Source: Clostridium novyi NT
GTDB lineage: Bacteria; Bacillota; Clostridia; Clostridiales; Clostridiaceae
Assembly: GCF_000014125.1 (NCBI RefSeq)
Contig: NC_008593.1
Coordinates: 1,178,001 to 1,242,000, forward strand
Direction of reading: 5' to 3'
DNA: 64,000 nucleotides
Numbering within the stretch: position 1 is the first letter of the stretch; each line of letters opens with the position of its first letter. The notes under the pieces were generated by a model that saw only the letters and a list, made by a program, of their open reading frames with translations, did no database searches and was not told the origin of the DNA. The translations under genes were made by a program, and so were the position numbers. Positions 8,673 to 16,753 of the stretch are shown one piece after another.

Positions 8673-10367
8673 ATGCTTCTTCAATTAAATATTAAAAATT
8701 TTGCTTTAATTGAAAGTTTAACTATTAATTTTGAAAAAGGATTTAATGTTCTAACAGGAGAAACAGGAGCAGGTAAATCTATACTAATAGATGCTATAAA
8801 CTATGTATTAGGTGAAAAATTTAATAAAGGGCTCATAAGAACAGGTGAAAATAGAACTTTTGTAGAGGCTATATTTGATATGGAAAATACTAATACCTTA
8901 GAAATGTTAAAATCTCTAGAGATGCCTTCTGATGAACTATTAATTGTAAGTAGAGAAACATTTAAATCAGGTAAAAGTATAGTTAAGGTTAATGGAAAAT
9001 CAATACTAATTTCAGATATAAAAAAAATATCAAGTACACTTATAAATATACATGGCCAACATCAAAATCAAGAATTATTAAATCCATCAAAACATATTAA
9101 TTATTTAGATGAATTTGGGGAGGAATTATTAAAATCCTTCTTAATAGAGTATAAAGAAAATTACAAAAAGTTATTGCAAATAGATGAAAAAATTAAAGAA
9201 TTTGGGATAGATGGTGGTGAAAAAGAAAAATTAGTTGATTTTCTTAAATATCAGATAGATGAAATAGAAAATGCTAAATTAAAGACTAATGAAGATATAG
9301 AACTTGAAGAACAATACACTATACTAAATAATGCAGAAAAAATAGCAAAATCATTAGGAAAATCCTATAATATATTATATGCTAGTAATGACAATTATAT
9401 GTCTATATATGATTCATTAAATACAGTTATACGAGAGCTTAGAAGTGTTGAAGGACACATGGCTAAAGTAAAGAATATAGCAGATTCATTAGAAGAATGT
9501 TATTTTAATATAGAACAAAATGTATCTGAAATTAGGAATATAGAAAGTACATTTGTATATAATAAAGATGAACTTGAATTTATAAATAGTAGAATATTTG
9601 AAATTGATTCTCTAAAAAGAAAATATGGAGCTACTATTGAAGAAATTTTAGAGTATAAGTTGAAAATAGAAAATCAATATGAGGAAATGATAAATAGCAG
9701 TAAAATAATAGAAGAATTAAAAAAACAAAAATTAAATTTAATGAATACTCTAAAAAAACAAGCTGAAGTAATACACGATATTAGAGTTGATGTAAGCAAA
9801 AAATTAGAAAAAAAAATAAAAGAAGAATTAGATTATGTTGGACTTGAAAAAAGTATTTTAAAAATAAGTATAGATTTTCAAGAAGAATTTTATGCAAACG
9901 GTTGTGATAAAGTACAATTTTTAATATCAACTAATCCTGGAGAACCATTAAAACCCTTAGAAAAAATAGTATCTGGAGGAGAGTTATCGAGAATAATGTT
10001 GAGTTTAAAAACTGTATTTTTAGATAAAGATAAAATACCTTCAGTTATATTTGATGAAATAGATACAGGAATAAGCGGAAGAGTTGCACAAAGGGTAGCA
10101 GAAAAAATGTATTTAATATCTCGTGGGCATCAAGTATTTTGTGTAACACATCTTCCTCAAATTGCTAGTATGTCAGATAATCATTTTTTAGTTTCTAAGA
10201 ATGTAAAAGATGAAAAAACATATACTAATATACAATGTATAACAAATAAACAAAAACAGCACGAAATTGCAAGAATGATAGGCGGATCAGAAATTACAGA
10301 ACTTACACTAAAGAATTCAATGGAAATGGTCAACATGGCGTTAAAAAGAAAAAAAGAGTTAATTTAA
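8673..10367 (+). CDS. recN: DNA repair protein RecN
   Basis: An SMC-like ATPase of 564 residues, as expected for RecN. Walker A GETGAGKS is at about 29-36, a long two-stranded coiled coil fills the middle (about 150-365), then come the ABC signature VSGGELSRIML and Walker B VIFDEIDTGISG. RecN gathers double-strand-break ends for recombination. A TTG at 8649 would lengthen the frame by eight codons, but that start lies within argR. The ATG at 8673 with AGGGGG at 8661-8666 is the better start. It ends the operon, with a hairpin terminator directly after. Confidence 0.95.
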   Translation: MLLQLNIKNFALIESLTINFEKGFNVLTGETGAGKSILIDAINYVLGEKFNKGLIRTGENRTFVEAIFDMENTNTLEMLKSLEMPSDELLIVSRETFKSGKSIVKVNGKSILISDIKKISSTLINIHGQHQNQELLNPSKHINYLDEFGEELLKSFLIEYKENYKKLLQIDEKIKEFGIDGGEKEKLVDFLKYQIDEIENAKLKTNEDIELEEQYTILNNAEKIAKSLGKSYNILYASNDNYMSIYDSLNTVIRELRSVEGHMAKVKNIADSLEECYFNIEQNVSEIRNIESTFVYNKDELEFINSRIFEIDSLKRKYGATIEEILEYKLKIENQYEEMINSSKIIEELKKQKLNLMNTLKKQAEVIHDIRVDVSKKLEKKIKEELDYVGLEKSILKISIDFQEEFYANGCDKVQFLISTNPGEPLKPLEKIVSGGELSRIMLSLKTVFLDKDKIPSVIFDEIDTGISGRVAQRVAEKMYLISRGHQVFCVTHLPQIASMSDNHFLVSKNVKDEKTYTNIQCITNKQKQHEIARMIGGSEITELTLKNSMEMVNMALKRKKELI

Positions 10368-10372
10368 TATTA

Positions 10373-10410
10373 AAATTCATAATCAGTATATGATTATGAA
10401 TTTTTTTTCC
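10373..10410 (+). terminator. Intrinsic terminator after recN
   Basis: Stem AATTCATAATCA/TGATTATGAATT with a 5-nt loop and a run of eight T residues. Confidence 0.88.
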
Positions 10411-10551
10411 GTTTTTTCTTTAATAATTTCATATATTTGTTTTATTAATAAAGTATTACTTTATATGAATTTATACAATAGCATAATTAAATTTCAAAGG
10501 GGAAAATTAAACTTGAACAAAAAAAGTATGTTATGCAGGAGGGGAAAATAA

Positions 10552-11769
10552 ATGAAGAATAAAATGAAATGCATAATATGCTGGAGTTTAGTTCCTATAT
10601 TTTTATTAATTGCTCTTGCATGTTTTCAAATTTCACATATTCCTAATACTATTTTTATAAGAGATAATCAAAAAACAAGTTCAGACTATATTATAAATAT
10701 GGCTAGGAATAATAGTAAATTAAATAGTATAAAGTTTATTGACGGAAAAAAGATGAACTTAAATTTATTAGGTGTTTTACCTGTGAAGTCAGTTGATGTA
10801 AAAAAGGTTCCTGAAACTTATGTATATCCTGGAGGAACTCCAATAGGAGTACGTCTTACAACTAAAGGTGTTTTAGTTGTATCCCTGTCAGATGTAAAGT
10901 GTTCCAGTGGAAAAATCATAAGTCCAGCAGCAGAAAGTGGAATACAAGTAGGTGATATGATCATAAATATAAATGATACACCTATTAATAGTTCAGAAGA
11001 TCTTATAAAACAAATACGTCTAAATAAAAACAATAAATTAAAGGTAAAAATAGAAAGAAAAGATAAAGTATTAACTAAAGTAATTACTCCTGTAAAAGAG
11101 GATACAAAAAACGCTTATAAAATAGGATTGTGGGTAAGAGATTCCACATCTGGTGTTGGAACTTTAACATTTTATGATAGTAAAAGTAATAAGTTTGCAG
11201 CATTAGGACATCCTATAACAGATGTTGATACAGGAAATGTATTAAAGATAAACAAAGGAGAAATTGTAGAATCATCTATAATATCTGTAAGAAAAGGGCA
11301 AAAAGGAAATCCCGGAGAATTGAGAGGAATATTTATAAATGAAAACTCAACACTAGGAAGTGTATACAAAAATACTTTTTGTGGAATATACGGTAAATCA
11401 AATGTAAATTTGTCAACACCAAAATACGATAAACCTATTAAAATAGCATTAAGAAATGAAATAAATGAAGGACCTGCTAAAATTTTGACAACAATAGATG
11501 GAAATGAACCTAAACTATATGATATAAAAATAGAAAAATTATTACCTCAAGAATCACCAGGGCCTAAAAGTATGGTAATTAAGGTAACAGATAAAGAACT
11601 TTTAGAAAAAACAGGTGGTATAGTACAAGGAATGAGCGGAAGTCCTATAATTCAAGATAATAAGCTTGTAGGCGCTGTAACTCATGTTCTTATTAATCGT
11701 CCAGATGTAGGATATGGAATATATATAGAATGGATGCTAAAGGATGCTGAAATGTTACAAAATAACTAG
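10552..11769 (+). CDS. spoIVB: SpoIVB serine peptidase (sigma-K checkpoint signalling protease)
   Basis: A 405-residue forespore protease of family S55. One N-terminal membrane segment (about 8-28) precedes a PDZ domain (about 95-180, core SPAAESGIQVGDMIININD) and the peptidase domain, with the catalytic His in ALGHPITD (His220) and the catalytic Ser in QGMSGSPII (362-364). In Bacillus SpoIVB cleaves SpoIVFA to activate pro-sigma-K processing; in clostridia the gene is kept next to spo0A although the checkpoint differs. The start follows GGAGGGG. A forespore-type (sigma-F/G) promoter would be expected upstream, but no convincing match was found. Confidence 0.95.
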   Translation: MKNKMKCIICWSLVPIFLLIALACFQISHIPNTIFIRDNQKTSSDYIINMARNNSKLNSIKFIDGKKMNLNLLGVLPVKSVDVKKVPETYVYPGGTPIGVRLTTKGVLVVSLSDVKCSSGKIISPAAESGIQVGDMIININDTPINSSEDLIKQIRLNKNNKLKVKIERKDKVLTKVITPVKEDTKNAYKIGLWVRDSTSGVGTLTFYDSKSNKFAALGHPITDVDTGNVLKINKGEIVESSIISVRKGQKGNPGELRGIFINENSTLGSVYKNTFCGIYGKSNVNLSTPKYDKPIKIALRNEINEGPAKILTTIDGNEPKLYDIKIEKLLPQESPGPKSMVIKVTDKELLEKTGGIVQGMSGSPIIQDNKLVGAVTHVLINRPDVGYGIYIEWMLKDAEMLQNN

Positions 11770-11790
11770 TAATTATAACTAAACAATAGT

Positions 11791-11834
11791 AAAATAAAAG
11801 ATAGCTATATTATAGTATAGTTGTCTTTTATTTT
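11791..11834 (+). terminator. Intrinsic terminator after spoIVB
   Basis: A long AT-rich stem: AAAATAAAAGATAGCTATA pairs with TATAGTTGTCTTTTATTTT, ending in a T-rich tail. Confidence 0.75.
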
Positions 11835-11872
11835 AAAAAATTATCCTGGTTTTAGTAAATTTTTGGAAAATA

Positions 11873-11900
11873 GAAGGATTTATCGTGGTTTTGTCGAAAT
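11873..11900 (+). promoter_or_regulatory. Sigma-H-like promoter of spo0A
   Basis: GAAGGATTT (11873-11881) fits the sigma-H -35 consensus RnAGGAwWW. After 11 nt, GTCGAAA (11893-11899) fits the -10 RnnGAAT with one mismatch. It lies about 50 bp before the spo0A start, where sigma-H control of spo0A is established in Bacillus and Clostridium. Confidence 0.65.
11892..11898 (+). promoter_or_regulatory. 0A box (Spo0A-P binding site)
   Basis: An exact TGTCGAA heptamer, flanked by T residues upstream as in strong 0A boxes. It overlaps the sigma-H -10 element, so bound Spo0A-P would directly affect its own promoter. Confidence 0.65.
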
Positions 11901-11948
11901 AGTAATTGTTAAGAAATGGAACAAAAAGAATAAGGGGGATAAAAATTT

Positions 11949-12761
11949 ATGGATAATAACAAAATAAGTGTGGTAATTGCAGATGATAATAAAGAATTTT
12001 GCAACATTTTAAATGATTATCTTTTAAATCAAAGAGATATTGTAGTAACTGGAGTTGCAAAAGATGGTATAGAGGCTTTAAAATTAATACAAGAAAAAAA
12101 GCCAGATTTACTAATTCTTGATATAATAATGCCTCATTTAGACGGTCTTGGCGTTTTAGAAAAGATAAATACTATGAATATAGAAAAGTTACCAAGAGTA
12201 ATTGTGCTTTCAGCAGTAGGACAAGATAAAATTACTCAAAGAGCTATAACACTAGGTGCAGATTATTATGTAGTAAAACCTTTTGATATGGATGTATTTA
12301 CAAAAAGAATAAGACAAATGTTTAATAATACTATATCCAATGAAGGGGTTAAAAAAGCAACACCAATAATAGAATCTGGAGATATACAAGTACCAAATAA
12401 TGAACCAATGGATTTAGAATCTGAAATAACAAACATTATACATGAAATAGGTGTTCCAGCCCACATAAAAGGATATATGTATCTTAGAGAGGCTATTAGT
12501 ATGGTTGTAAATGATGTAGAGCTTTTATCTGCAGTGACAAAAGAATTATATCCTTCTATAGCTAAAAAATACAATACTACTGCTAGTAGAGTTGAAAGAG
12601 CTATAAGACATGCAATTGAAGTTGCTTGGTCAAGAGGACAAGTAGAAACTATAAATAGAATATTTGGATATACTATTCATAATGGTAAAGGTAAACCAAC
12701 AAATTCAGAGTTTATAGCAATGGTAGCTGATAAATTAAGACTTAAAAATAAAGTAAGCTAG
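11949..12761 (+). CDS. spo0A: Sporulation master regulator Spo0A
   Basis: A 270-residue response regulator. The receiver domain (about 5-120) has the acidic pair in ADDN, the phosphoacceptor Asp58 in [13 protein letters not shown] and Lys110 in YYVVKPFD. After a linker (about 130-155), the Spo0A-specific DNA-binding domain contains the recognition helix region [18 protein letters not shown]. Phosphorylated Spo0A binds 0A boxes to switch on sporulation and, in clostridia, solvent and toxin-related genes. The start follows AAGGGGGATAAAAA. It has its own promoter and terminator. Confidence 0.97.
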   Translation: MDNNKISVVIADDNKEFCNILNDYLLNQRDIVVTGVAKDGIEALKLIQEKKPDLLILDIIMPHLDGLGVLEKINTMNIEKLPRVIVLSAVGQDKITQRAITLGADYYVVKPFDMDVFTKRIRQMFNNTISNEGVKKATPIIESGDIQVPNNEPMDLESEITNIIHEIGVPAHIKGYMYLREAISMVVNDVELLSAVTKELYPSIAKKYNTTASRVERAIRHAIEVAWSRGQVETINRIFGYTIHNGKGKPTNSEFIAMVADKLRLKNKVS

Positions 12762-12840
12762 GGCATAATTATAAACGGTTTAGGATTCCATCTAAAATAG
12801 GTTAAACATATTTTTAAGCTAATAAATATACTTATTTGTA

Positions 12841-12890
12841 AAGTAAGAGATCTTTTGTATTCATTAGAATATAGAAGGTCTTTTTATTAT
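12841..12890 (+). terminator. Intrinsic terminator after spo0A
   Basis: AAGAGATCTTTTGTATTC pairs, with some G-T pairs, with GAATATAGAAGGTCTTTTT, followed by T residues. Confidence 0.7.
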
Positions 12891-12896
12891 GGTTAG

Positions 12897-13328
12897 ATTA
12901 AAAAATTACCATATAGACTTCAGTTACATAGAGGAAATTTCAAGATAGAAGTTGTTCATTATTCAATTAGTGAGGAGAATAGATACATAAATTTTAAGCC
13001 TAATCCTGATATTACAGATTGTAAAAAAATGTTTTCAAACACTGATGCAGATATTATATTGTATGGGCATGATCACAGGGGTTCTATTGTTTATGGAAAA
13101 GATAAAATATATATTAACTGTGGTTCATTAGGATGTACCAGTACAAATGAAGGAATTGCACAGGGTGGAATATTAACCATAGATAATCAGAAACCCGTTT
13201 TTCAAAAAGTATTTGCTGAATATGATCTTAAAAGAGTTTTAGAAAAAATTGATTCGGTTAAGTATCCAGGCTATGAAGATATTAAGAAATTTTTTACGGT
13301 GTTAAATAAGTATATGAATAAAGTTTAA
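12897..13328 (+). pseudogene. 5'-truncated YfcE-like metallophosphoesterase
   Basis: The frame is open from 12897 and reads a continuous C-terminal half of a calcineurin-like phosphoesterase: GNFKIEVVHYS (from about 12933), YGHDHRG (the GHTH-type metal motif), INCGSLGCT. Its only ATG (13029) falls inside this conserved region. The N-terminal half with the DxH, GD and GNHD metal ligands is missing, and upstream lies the spo0A terminator rather than coding sequence. About 143 residues remain of a usual 230-250. A catalytically active product is unlikely. Confidence 0.75.
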
Positions 13329-13367
13329 TTTAAATATTTAGTAGTAGGTATATTTTTCATACTTATA

Positions 13368-13396
13368 TTTACAAATGCCCATATTTATAGTATAAT
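13368..13396 (+). promoter_or_regulatory. Sigma-A promoter ahead of the 13.4-13.8 kb gene
   Basis: TTTACA (13368-13373), a 17-nt spacer and TATAAT (13391-13396). Confidence 0.7.
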
Positions 13397-13442
13397 TAAT
13401 CTTCAAGGCAAATAAAAAGGAAGGTTTAAAAAGGTAAATATT

Positions 13443-13811
13443 ATAATAGATATTAATTTTGAAAAATATGAAAATTTAGTGGGAAAGTTAAGTAATTTAA
13501 AAGTTAGAGAATGGTATATTTATCATGATAAAAATATTATTAATAAAATAGATAAATCCTTAGCTATAAAGGAACAAGCAAGGAAGGCTCATTTATTAAG
13601 AAATAAGTATAGAATGCAAGCTAGAAAATTAATGAAGGATAGAGTATTAGCAAGATATTTAGATGATAATAATTCCAACTTACCATTTGAATATTATGAA
13701 AGTAAATACTCAAAGCAAGGATATACTGGCAATTTGCTCTATGAAAAGATATTGGAGGCTTCTAATAGGACAAATAAAGAAGTGAATAGGCAATTAGGAT
13801 TGATGCAATGA
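13443..13811 (+). CDS. Conserved small basic protein of unknown function, apparently with a non-AUG start
   Basis: Not recognised as a named family. The frame is open from 13416 and has no ATG near the ribosome-binding region. GTG at 13479 has no Shine-Dalgarno, whereas AAGGAAGG (13417-13424) and AAAAAGG (13428-13434) precede in-frame ATT (13440) and ATA (13443), giving about 122 residues. The protein is highly charged and probably helical, with a Lys/Arg-rich middle (KEQARKAHLLRNKYRMQARK) and a C-terminal Tyr-containing part (FEYYESKYSKQG). A good promoter and a terminator flank it, so it is likely expressed. The start position is uncertain. Confidence 0.5.
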   Translation: MIDINFEKYENLVGKLSNLKVREWYIYHDKNIINKIDKSLAIKEQARKAHLLRNKYRMQARKLMKDRVLARYLDDNNSNLPFEYYESKYSKQGYTGNLLYEKILEASNRTNKEVNRQLGLMQ

Positions 13812-13866
13812 TAAAAATACATATTTAAATTTTTAGCTTTAGAATTTTATATGACGGCGGTAAATT

Positions 13867-13893
13867 AGGACTTTTGAGGTAAGTCTTTTTTTA
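13867..13893 (+). terminator. Intrinsic terminator after the small basic protein gene
   Basis: AGGACTT/AAGTCTT stem with a 7-nt loop and a run of T residues. Confidence 0.6.
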
Positions 13894-14014
13894 TTGTCTT
13901 TTTTTAGATAAGAAACAATGGTAGGATAATTTTATAGATAAATTTTACTAATATTATGATAAAATTGAAACTATAAAAAGATAAATTTAACTATAATAAT
14001 AAGGGGAGTTTATA

Positions 14015-14236
14015 ATGGCACAGGGAGTATTTCAAGCATATATGAATGTAAAGCATAATATTAAAATTTTAGAAAAGAGATTATTTCAATATAGGACAAG
14101 TGGAAATAAAGATAAGCTTAAAGAAACTGAACAACTATACAAAGAAAATTTAGAAGCTAAAAAGAGAATTGAAAATACTGACGCATTTAAAGAGTGTATA
14201 GCAAATATGATAAAAGGAATGTTAAACGAAGATTAA
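14015..14236 (+). CDS. Small helical protein of unknown function
   Basis: A 73-residue protein not recognised as a named family. It is mostly charged helix (NIKILEKRLFQYRTSGNKDK then KETEQLYKENLEAKKRIE), likely a short coiled-coil hairpin, with no membrane segment or cysteine pair except one Cys near the end. The start is well supported by AAGGGGAG seven bases before ATG, and a strong terminator follows, so it looks like a real monocistronic gene. Confidence 0.7.
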   Translation: MAQGVFQAYMNVKHNIKILEKRLFQYRTSGNKDKLKETEQLYKENLEAKKRIENTDAFKECIANMIKGMLNED

Positions 14237-14290
14237 AAAAATAGCTATGTTGTATAAAAAGTAATTTTTTATTTAACATAGCTATTTTTT
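14236..14290 (+). terminator. Intrinsic terminator after the 73-residue gene
   Basis: AAATAGCTATGTT pairs with AACATAGCTATTT, followed by T residues; on the other strand an A/T tail also follows, so it may serve sodA as well. Confidence 0.75.
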
Positions 14291-14323
14291 AGTTTAATGC
14301 AATAATTAAAATTAACGTAAAAG

Positions 14324-14974
14324 TTATATATTATCGTAATATTGTTCACATTTTGACCAATCAATTATATTAAAGAAGTTAGTAATATATTCAGGTCTTT
14401 TATTTTGGTATTGTAAGTAGTAAGCGTGTTCCCAAACGTCCATAGTAAGTATAGGAATTTTACCTTCAGATATTGGACAATCTTGATTGCTAGTAGAAAC
14501 TACTGAAAGTTTTCCATTAGCATCACTTATAAGCCAAGCCCAACCTGAACCAAATGTAGTTATACCTGTTTGAGTAAAAATGTCTTTAAATGCTTCAAAA
14601 GAACCAAAGTCTCTTGTTATAGCTTTAGCTAAATTACTATTTTCGTTTAAAGCTTTGCTTCCTAGTATACTCCAATAAAATTCATGATTAAATACACCAC
14701 CGCCGTTATTTATAACAGCTTTTTTTATATCTTCTGGTAAAGCATTTAAATCTGATAAAATCTCAAATACTCCTTTTTTGAAAAGCTCAGGATGTTTTGA
14801 AATAGCAGCATTTAGTTTATCTACATAAGCTTGTTGATGTTTATCATGGTGAATTGTAACAGTTTCTCTATCTATGGATGGTTCTAAATGTTCATATCCA
14901 TAAGGTAATGGTGTTAATGTAAATGTAGTTCTAGAATCACAACATTTAGTGTTGTCAGAAAAATCTAAGTACAT
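14324..14974 (-). CDS. sodA: Superoxide dismutase (Fe/Mn family, probably Mn type)
   Basis: A 216-residue SOD that converts superoxide to hydrogen peroxide and oxygen. Metal ligands are visible: His42 in IHHDKHQQAYVDKLN, His in NHEFYWS, and Asp and His in MDVWEHAYYLQYQNKRPEY. GGGVFNH and GSGWAWL with NQDCPI are closer to Mn or cambialistic forms than to Fe-SOD, but metal use cannot be settled. Relative to typical SODs it has an extra 15-residue N-terminus (with a CysCys pair) before the normal TLTPLPYGYEHLEP start. It follows GGAGG. SOD in an anaerobe points to oxygen-stress defence. Confidence 0.93.
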   Translation of the reverse strand: MYLDFSDNTKCCDSRTTFTLTPLPYGYEHLEPSIDRETVTIHHDKHQQAYVDKLNAAISKHPELFKKGVFEILSDLNALPEDIKKAVINNGGGVFNHEFYWSILGSKALNENSNLAKAITRDFGSFEAFKDIFTQTGITTFGSGWAWLISDANGKLSVVSTSNQDCPISEGKIPILTMDVWEHAYYLQYQNKRPEYITNFFNIIDWSKCEQYYDNI

Positions 14975-15064
14975 ATTAAATCCTCCAATTCAATTTTTTT
15001 AGATGTTTATATAGAATTAATATGTGCATTTAATGTGTAATTTATTATTTATAAATTAACTATC

Positions 15065-15077
15065 TGTATACTATACA
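15065..15077. promoter_or_regulatory. Perfect 13-bp palindrome in the sodA/permease divergent region
   Basis: TGTATACTATACA (arms TGTATA/TATACA around one base) lies between the divergent sodA and permease genes. Position and symmetry suggest an operator, but no regulator was identified. The rest of this 211-bp gap is AT-rich with no convincing promoter. Confidence 0.3.
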
Positions 15078-15185
15078 ATTTAAATTATCTAAAAGAAAAT
15101 TATATAAACCAAATTTCAAAAATACAATATTATAATAACAGTAGTAAAAAGTTTAAAATAAAAATATTTATATAAGGGGGATAAA

Positions 15186-16592
15186 ATGTTTAAGAATAAT
15201 GAAGATAGGCGAATTTCTTGGTATATGCTCGCTTTTATGGCCTTTTCTGCTGTTTGGGGATTTGGAAACGTTATAAATGGTTTTTCGGAGTATAATGGAC
15301 TTCAAGCAATTGTTTCTTGGATTATAATATTTGCTATTTATTTTGTACCTTATGCTCTAATGGTTGGAGAATTAGGATCTGCATTTAAAGATTATGGTGG
15401 AGGAGTTAGTTCATGGATACATGAAACAATAGGGCCTAAACTTGCATATTATGCTGGATGGACATATTGGATAGTTCATATGCCATACATTTCTCAAAAG
15501 CCTTCAGGACTTATGATTGCAACAAGTTGGGCTGTTTTTCAGGACAATCGTATTAGTTCAATGAATACAAAACTTATGCAGTTAATTTGTTTGATAATTT
15601 TTTTAGTTGGAATTTATATTGCATCAAAAGGACTAAATCCATTGAAAAAATTAGCAACACTTGCAGGGACATCAATGTTTATAATGTCTATATTGTTTAT
15701 AATTTTAATGGTAGCAGCACCATCAATTACAAATGCACATCTATATAAAATTGATTGGTCATTTAAGACATTTATGCCGACCTTTGACTTAAAATACTTT
15801 ACTGGACTTGCTATTTTGGTGTTTGCAGTTGGAGGATGTGAAAAAATATCACCATATGTTAACAAAATGAAAGAACCTGAAACAGGTTTTTCAAAAGGGA
15901 TGATAGCATTATCAATTATGGTTGCAGTATGTGCTATTCTAGGAACTATTTCACTTGGTATGATGTTTGATTCAAATAACGTACCTAAGGATTTAATGAC
16001 TAATGGGGCATATTATGCATTTCAGAAGTTGGGGGGATATTATAAACTTGGCAATTTATTTGTAATAATATATGCAATTACAAATATGATTAATCAGTTT
16101 GCTGTACTTATTATTTCTATTGATGCACCTTTACGTATGTTGCTTGATAGTGCTGACGAAAGATTTATTCCTAAAAAGATGTTTGAAAAGAATAAATATG
16201 GTTCATACAAAAATGGAAATATACTTATATTGGTTATAGTATCTATTTTAATTATAGTACCAACCATTGGAATTGGAAATGTGGATGAATTAGTAAGATG
16301 GTTAGTAAAATTAAATGCTGTATGTATGCCACTTCGTTATTTATGGGTATTTGCTGCCTATATTGCATTAAAGAGATTAGATCATAAGTTTAATAGAGAG
16401 TACTATTTTGTAAAAAATAAGACTTTAGGAATTATTTTAGGAGCTTGGTGTTTTGCATTTACGGCATTTGCATGTATTGGAGGAATGTATTCTTCTGATA
16501 AATTCCAACTTGCACTTAATATAATAACGCCATTTGTATTAATAGGTCTTGGAGTAATTATGCCTTATCTTGCAAAGAAAAATAATGTATAA
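15186..16592 (+). CDS. APC-family amino acid permease (YjeM/GadC-like)
   Basis: A 468-residue integral membrane transporter with about 12 hydrophobic segments. The N-terminus SWYMLAFMAFSAVWGFGNV followed by NGFSEYNGLQAIVSW is the first helix of the glutamate/GABA antiporter-like APC branch, and GELGSAFKDYGGGVSSWI is the conserved helix-2/3 region. The substrate (an amino acid or amine, possibly by exchange) cannot be told from sequence. The start follows AAGGGGGATAAA. It is a single gene with a strong terminator complex downstream and no decarboxylase gene beside it, so an acid-resistance role is not supported here. Confidence 0.85.
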   Translation: MFKNNEDRRISWYMLAFMAFSAVWGFGNVINGFSEYNGLQAIVSWIIIFAIYFVPYALMVGELGSAFKDYGGGVSSWIHETIGPKLAYYAGWTYWIVHMPYISQKPSGLMIATSWAVFQDNRISSMNTKLMQLICLIIFLVGIYIASKGLNPLKKLATLAGTSMFIMSILFIILMVAAPSITNAHLYKIDWSFKTFMPTFDLKYFTGLAILVFAVGGCEKISPYVNKMKEPETGFSKGMIALSIMVAVCAILGTISLGMMFDSNNVPKDLMTNGAYYAFQKLGGYYKLGNLFVIIYAITNMINQFAVLIISIDAPLRMLLDSADERFIPKKMFEKNKYGSYKNGNILILVIVSILIIVPTIGIGNVDELVRWLVKLNAVCMPLRYLWVFAAYIALKRLDHKFNREYYFVKNKTLGIILGAWCFAFTAFACIGGMYSSDKFQLALNIITPFVLIGLGVIMPYLAKKNNV

Positions 16593-16604
16593 AAGTTTAA
16601 AGTT

Positions 16605-16639
16605 TAGTATAGATATGAATGGATATTATATCTATACTA
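16605..16639. terminator. Hairpin downstream of the permease gene
   Basis: Perfect 12-bp stem TAGTATAGATAT/ATATCTATACTA with an 11-nt loop; no long T run, so it may be an RNA 3' end stabiliser or part of the terminator complex. Confidence 0.55.
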
Positions 16640-16694
16640 GTAACAATTTCATTAAATGTTAAAGCAAAAGTGATTTTTAGCTTTTAAGAAAAAT

Positions 16695-16745
16695 GGGCTG
16701 TGGCTAATATTATGATAAGTATTTTTAATGCCACAGCTCTTTAAT
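16695..16745. terminator. Bidirectional terminator between the convergent permease and ABC genes
   Basis: GGGCTGTGGC pairs with GCCACAGCTC across a 25-nt loop, with T-rich sequence on the + side and A-rich on the other. Confidence 0.6.
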
Positions 16746-16753
16746 TATAATAT

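Noticed and set aside
10420..10551. Sigma-F or sigma-G promoter for spoIVB
   Set aside because: Several partial matches were seen but none had both elements at the right distance.
13029..13328. The phosphoesterase C-terminal frame as an intact short gene
   Set aside because: Coding similarity continues upstream of its ATG to 12897 and the metal-binding N-terminal half is missing, so it is a truncated gene.
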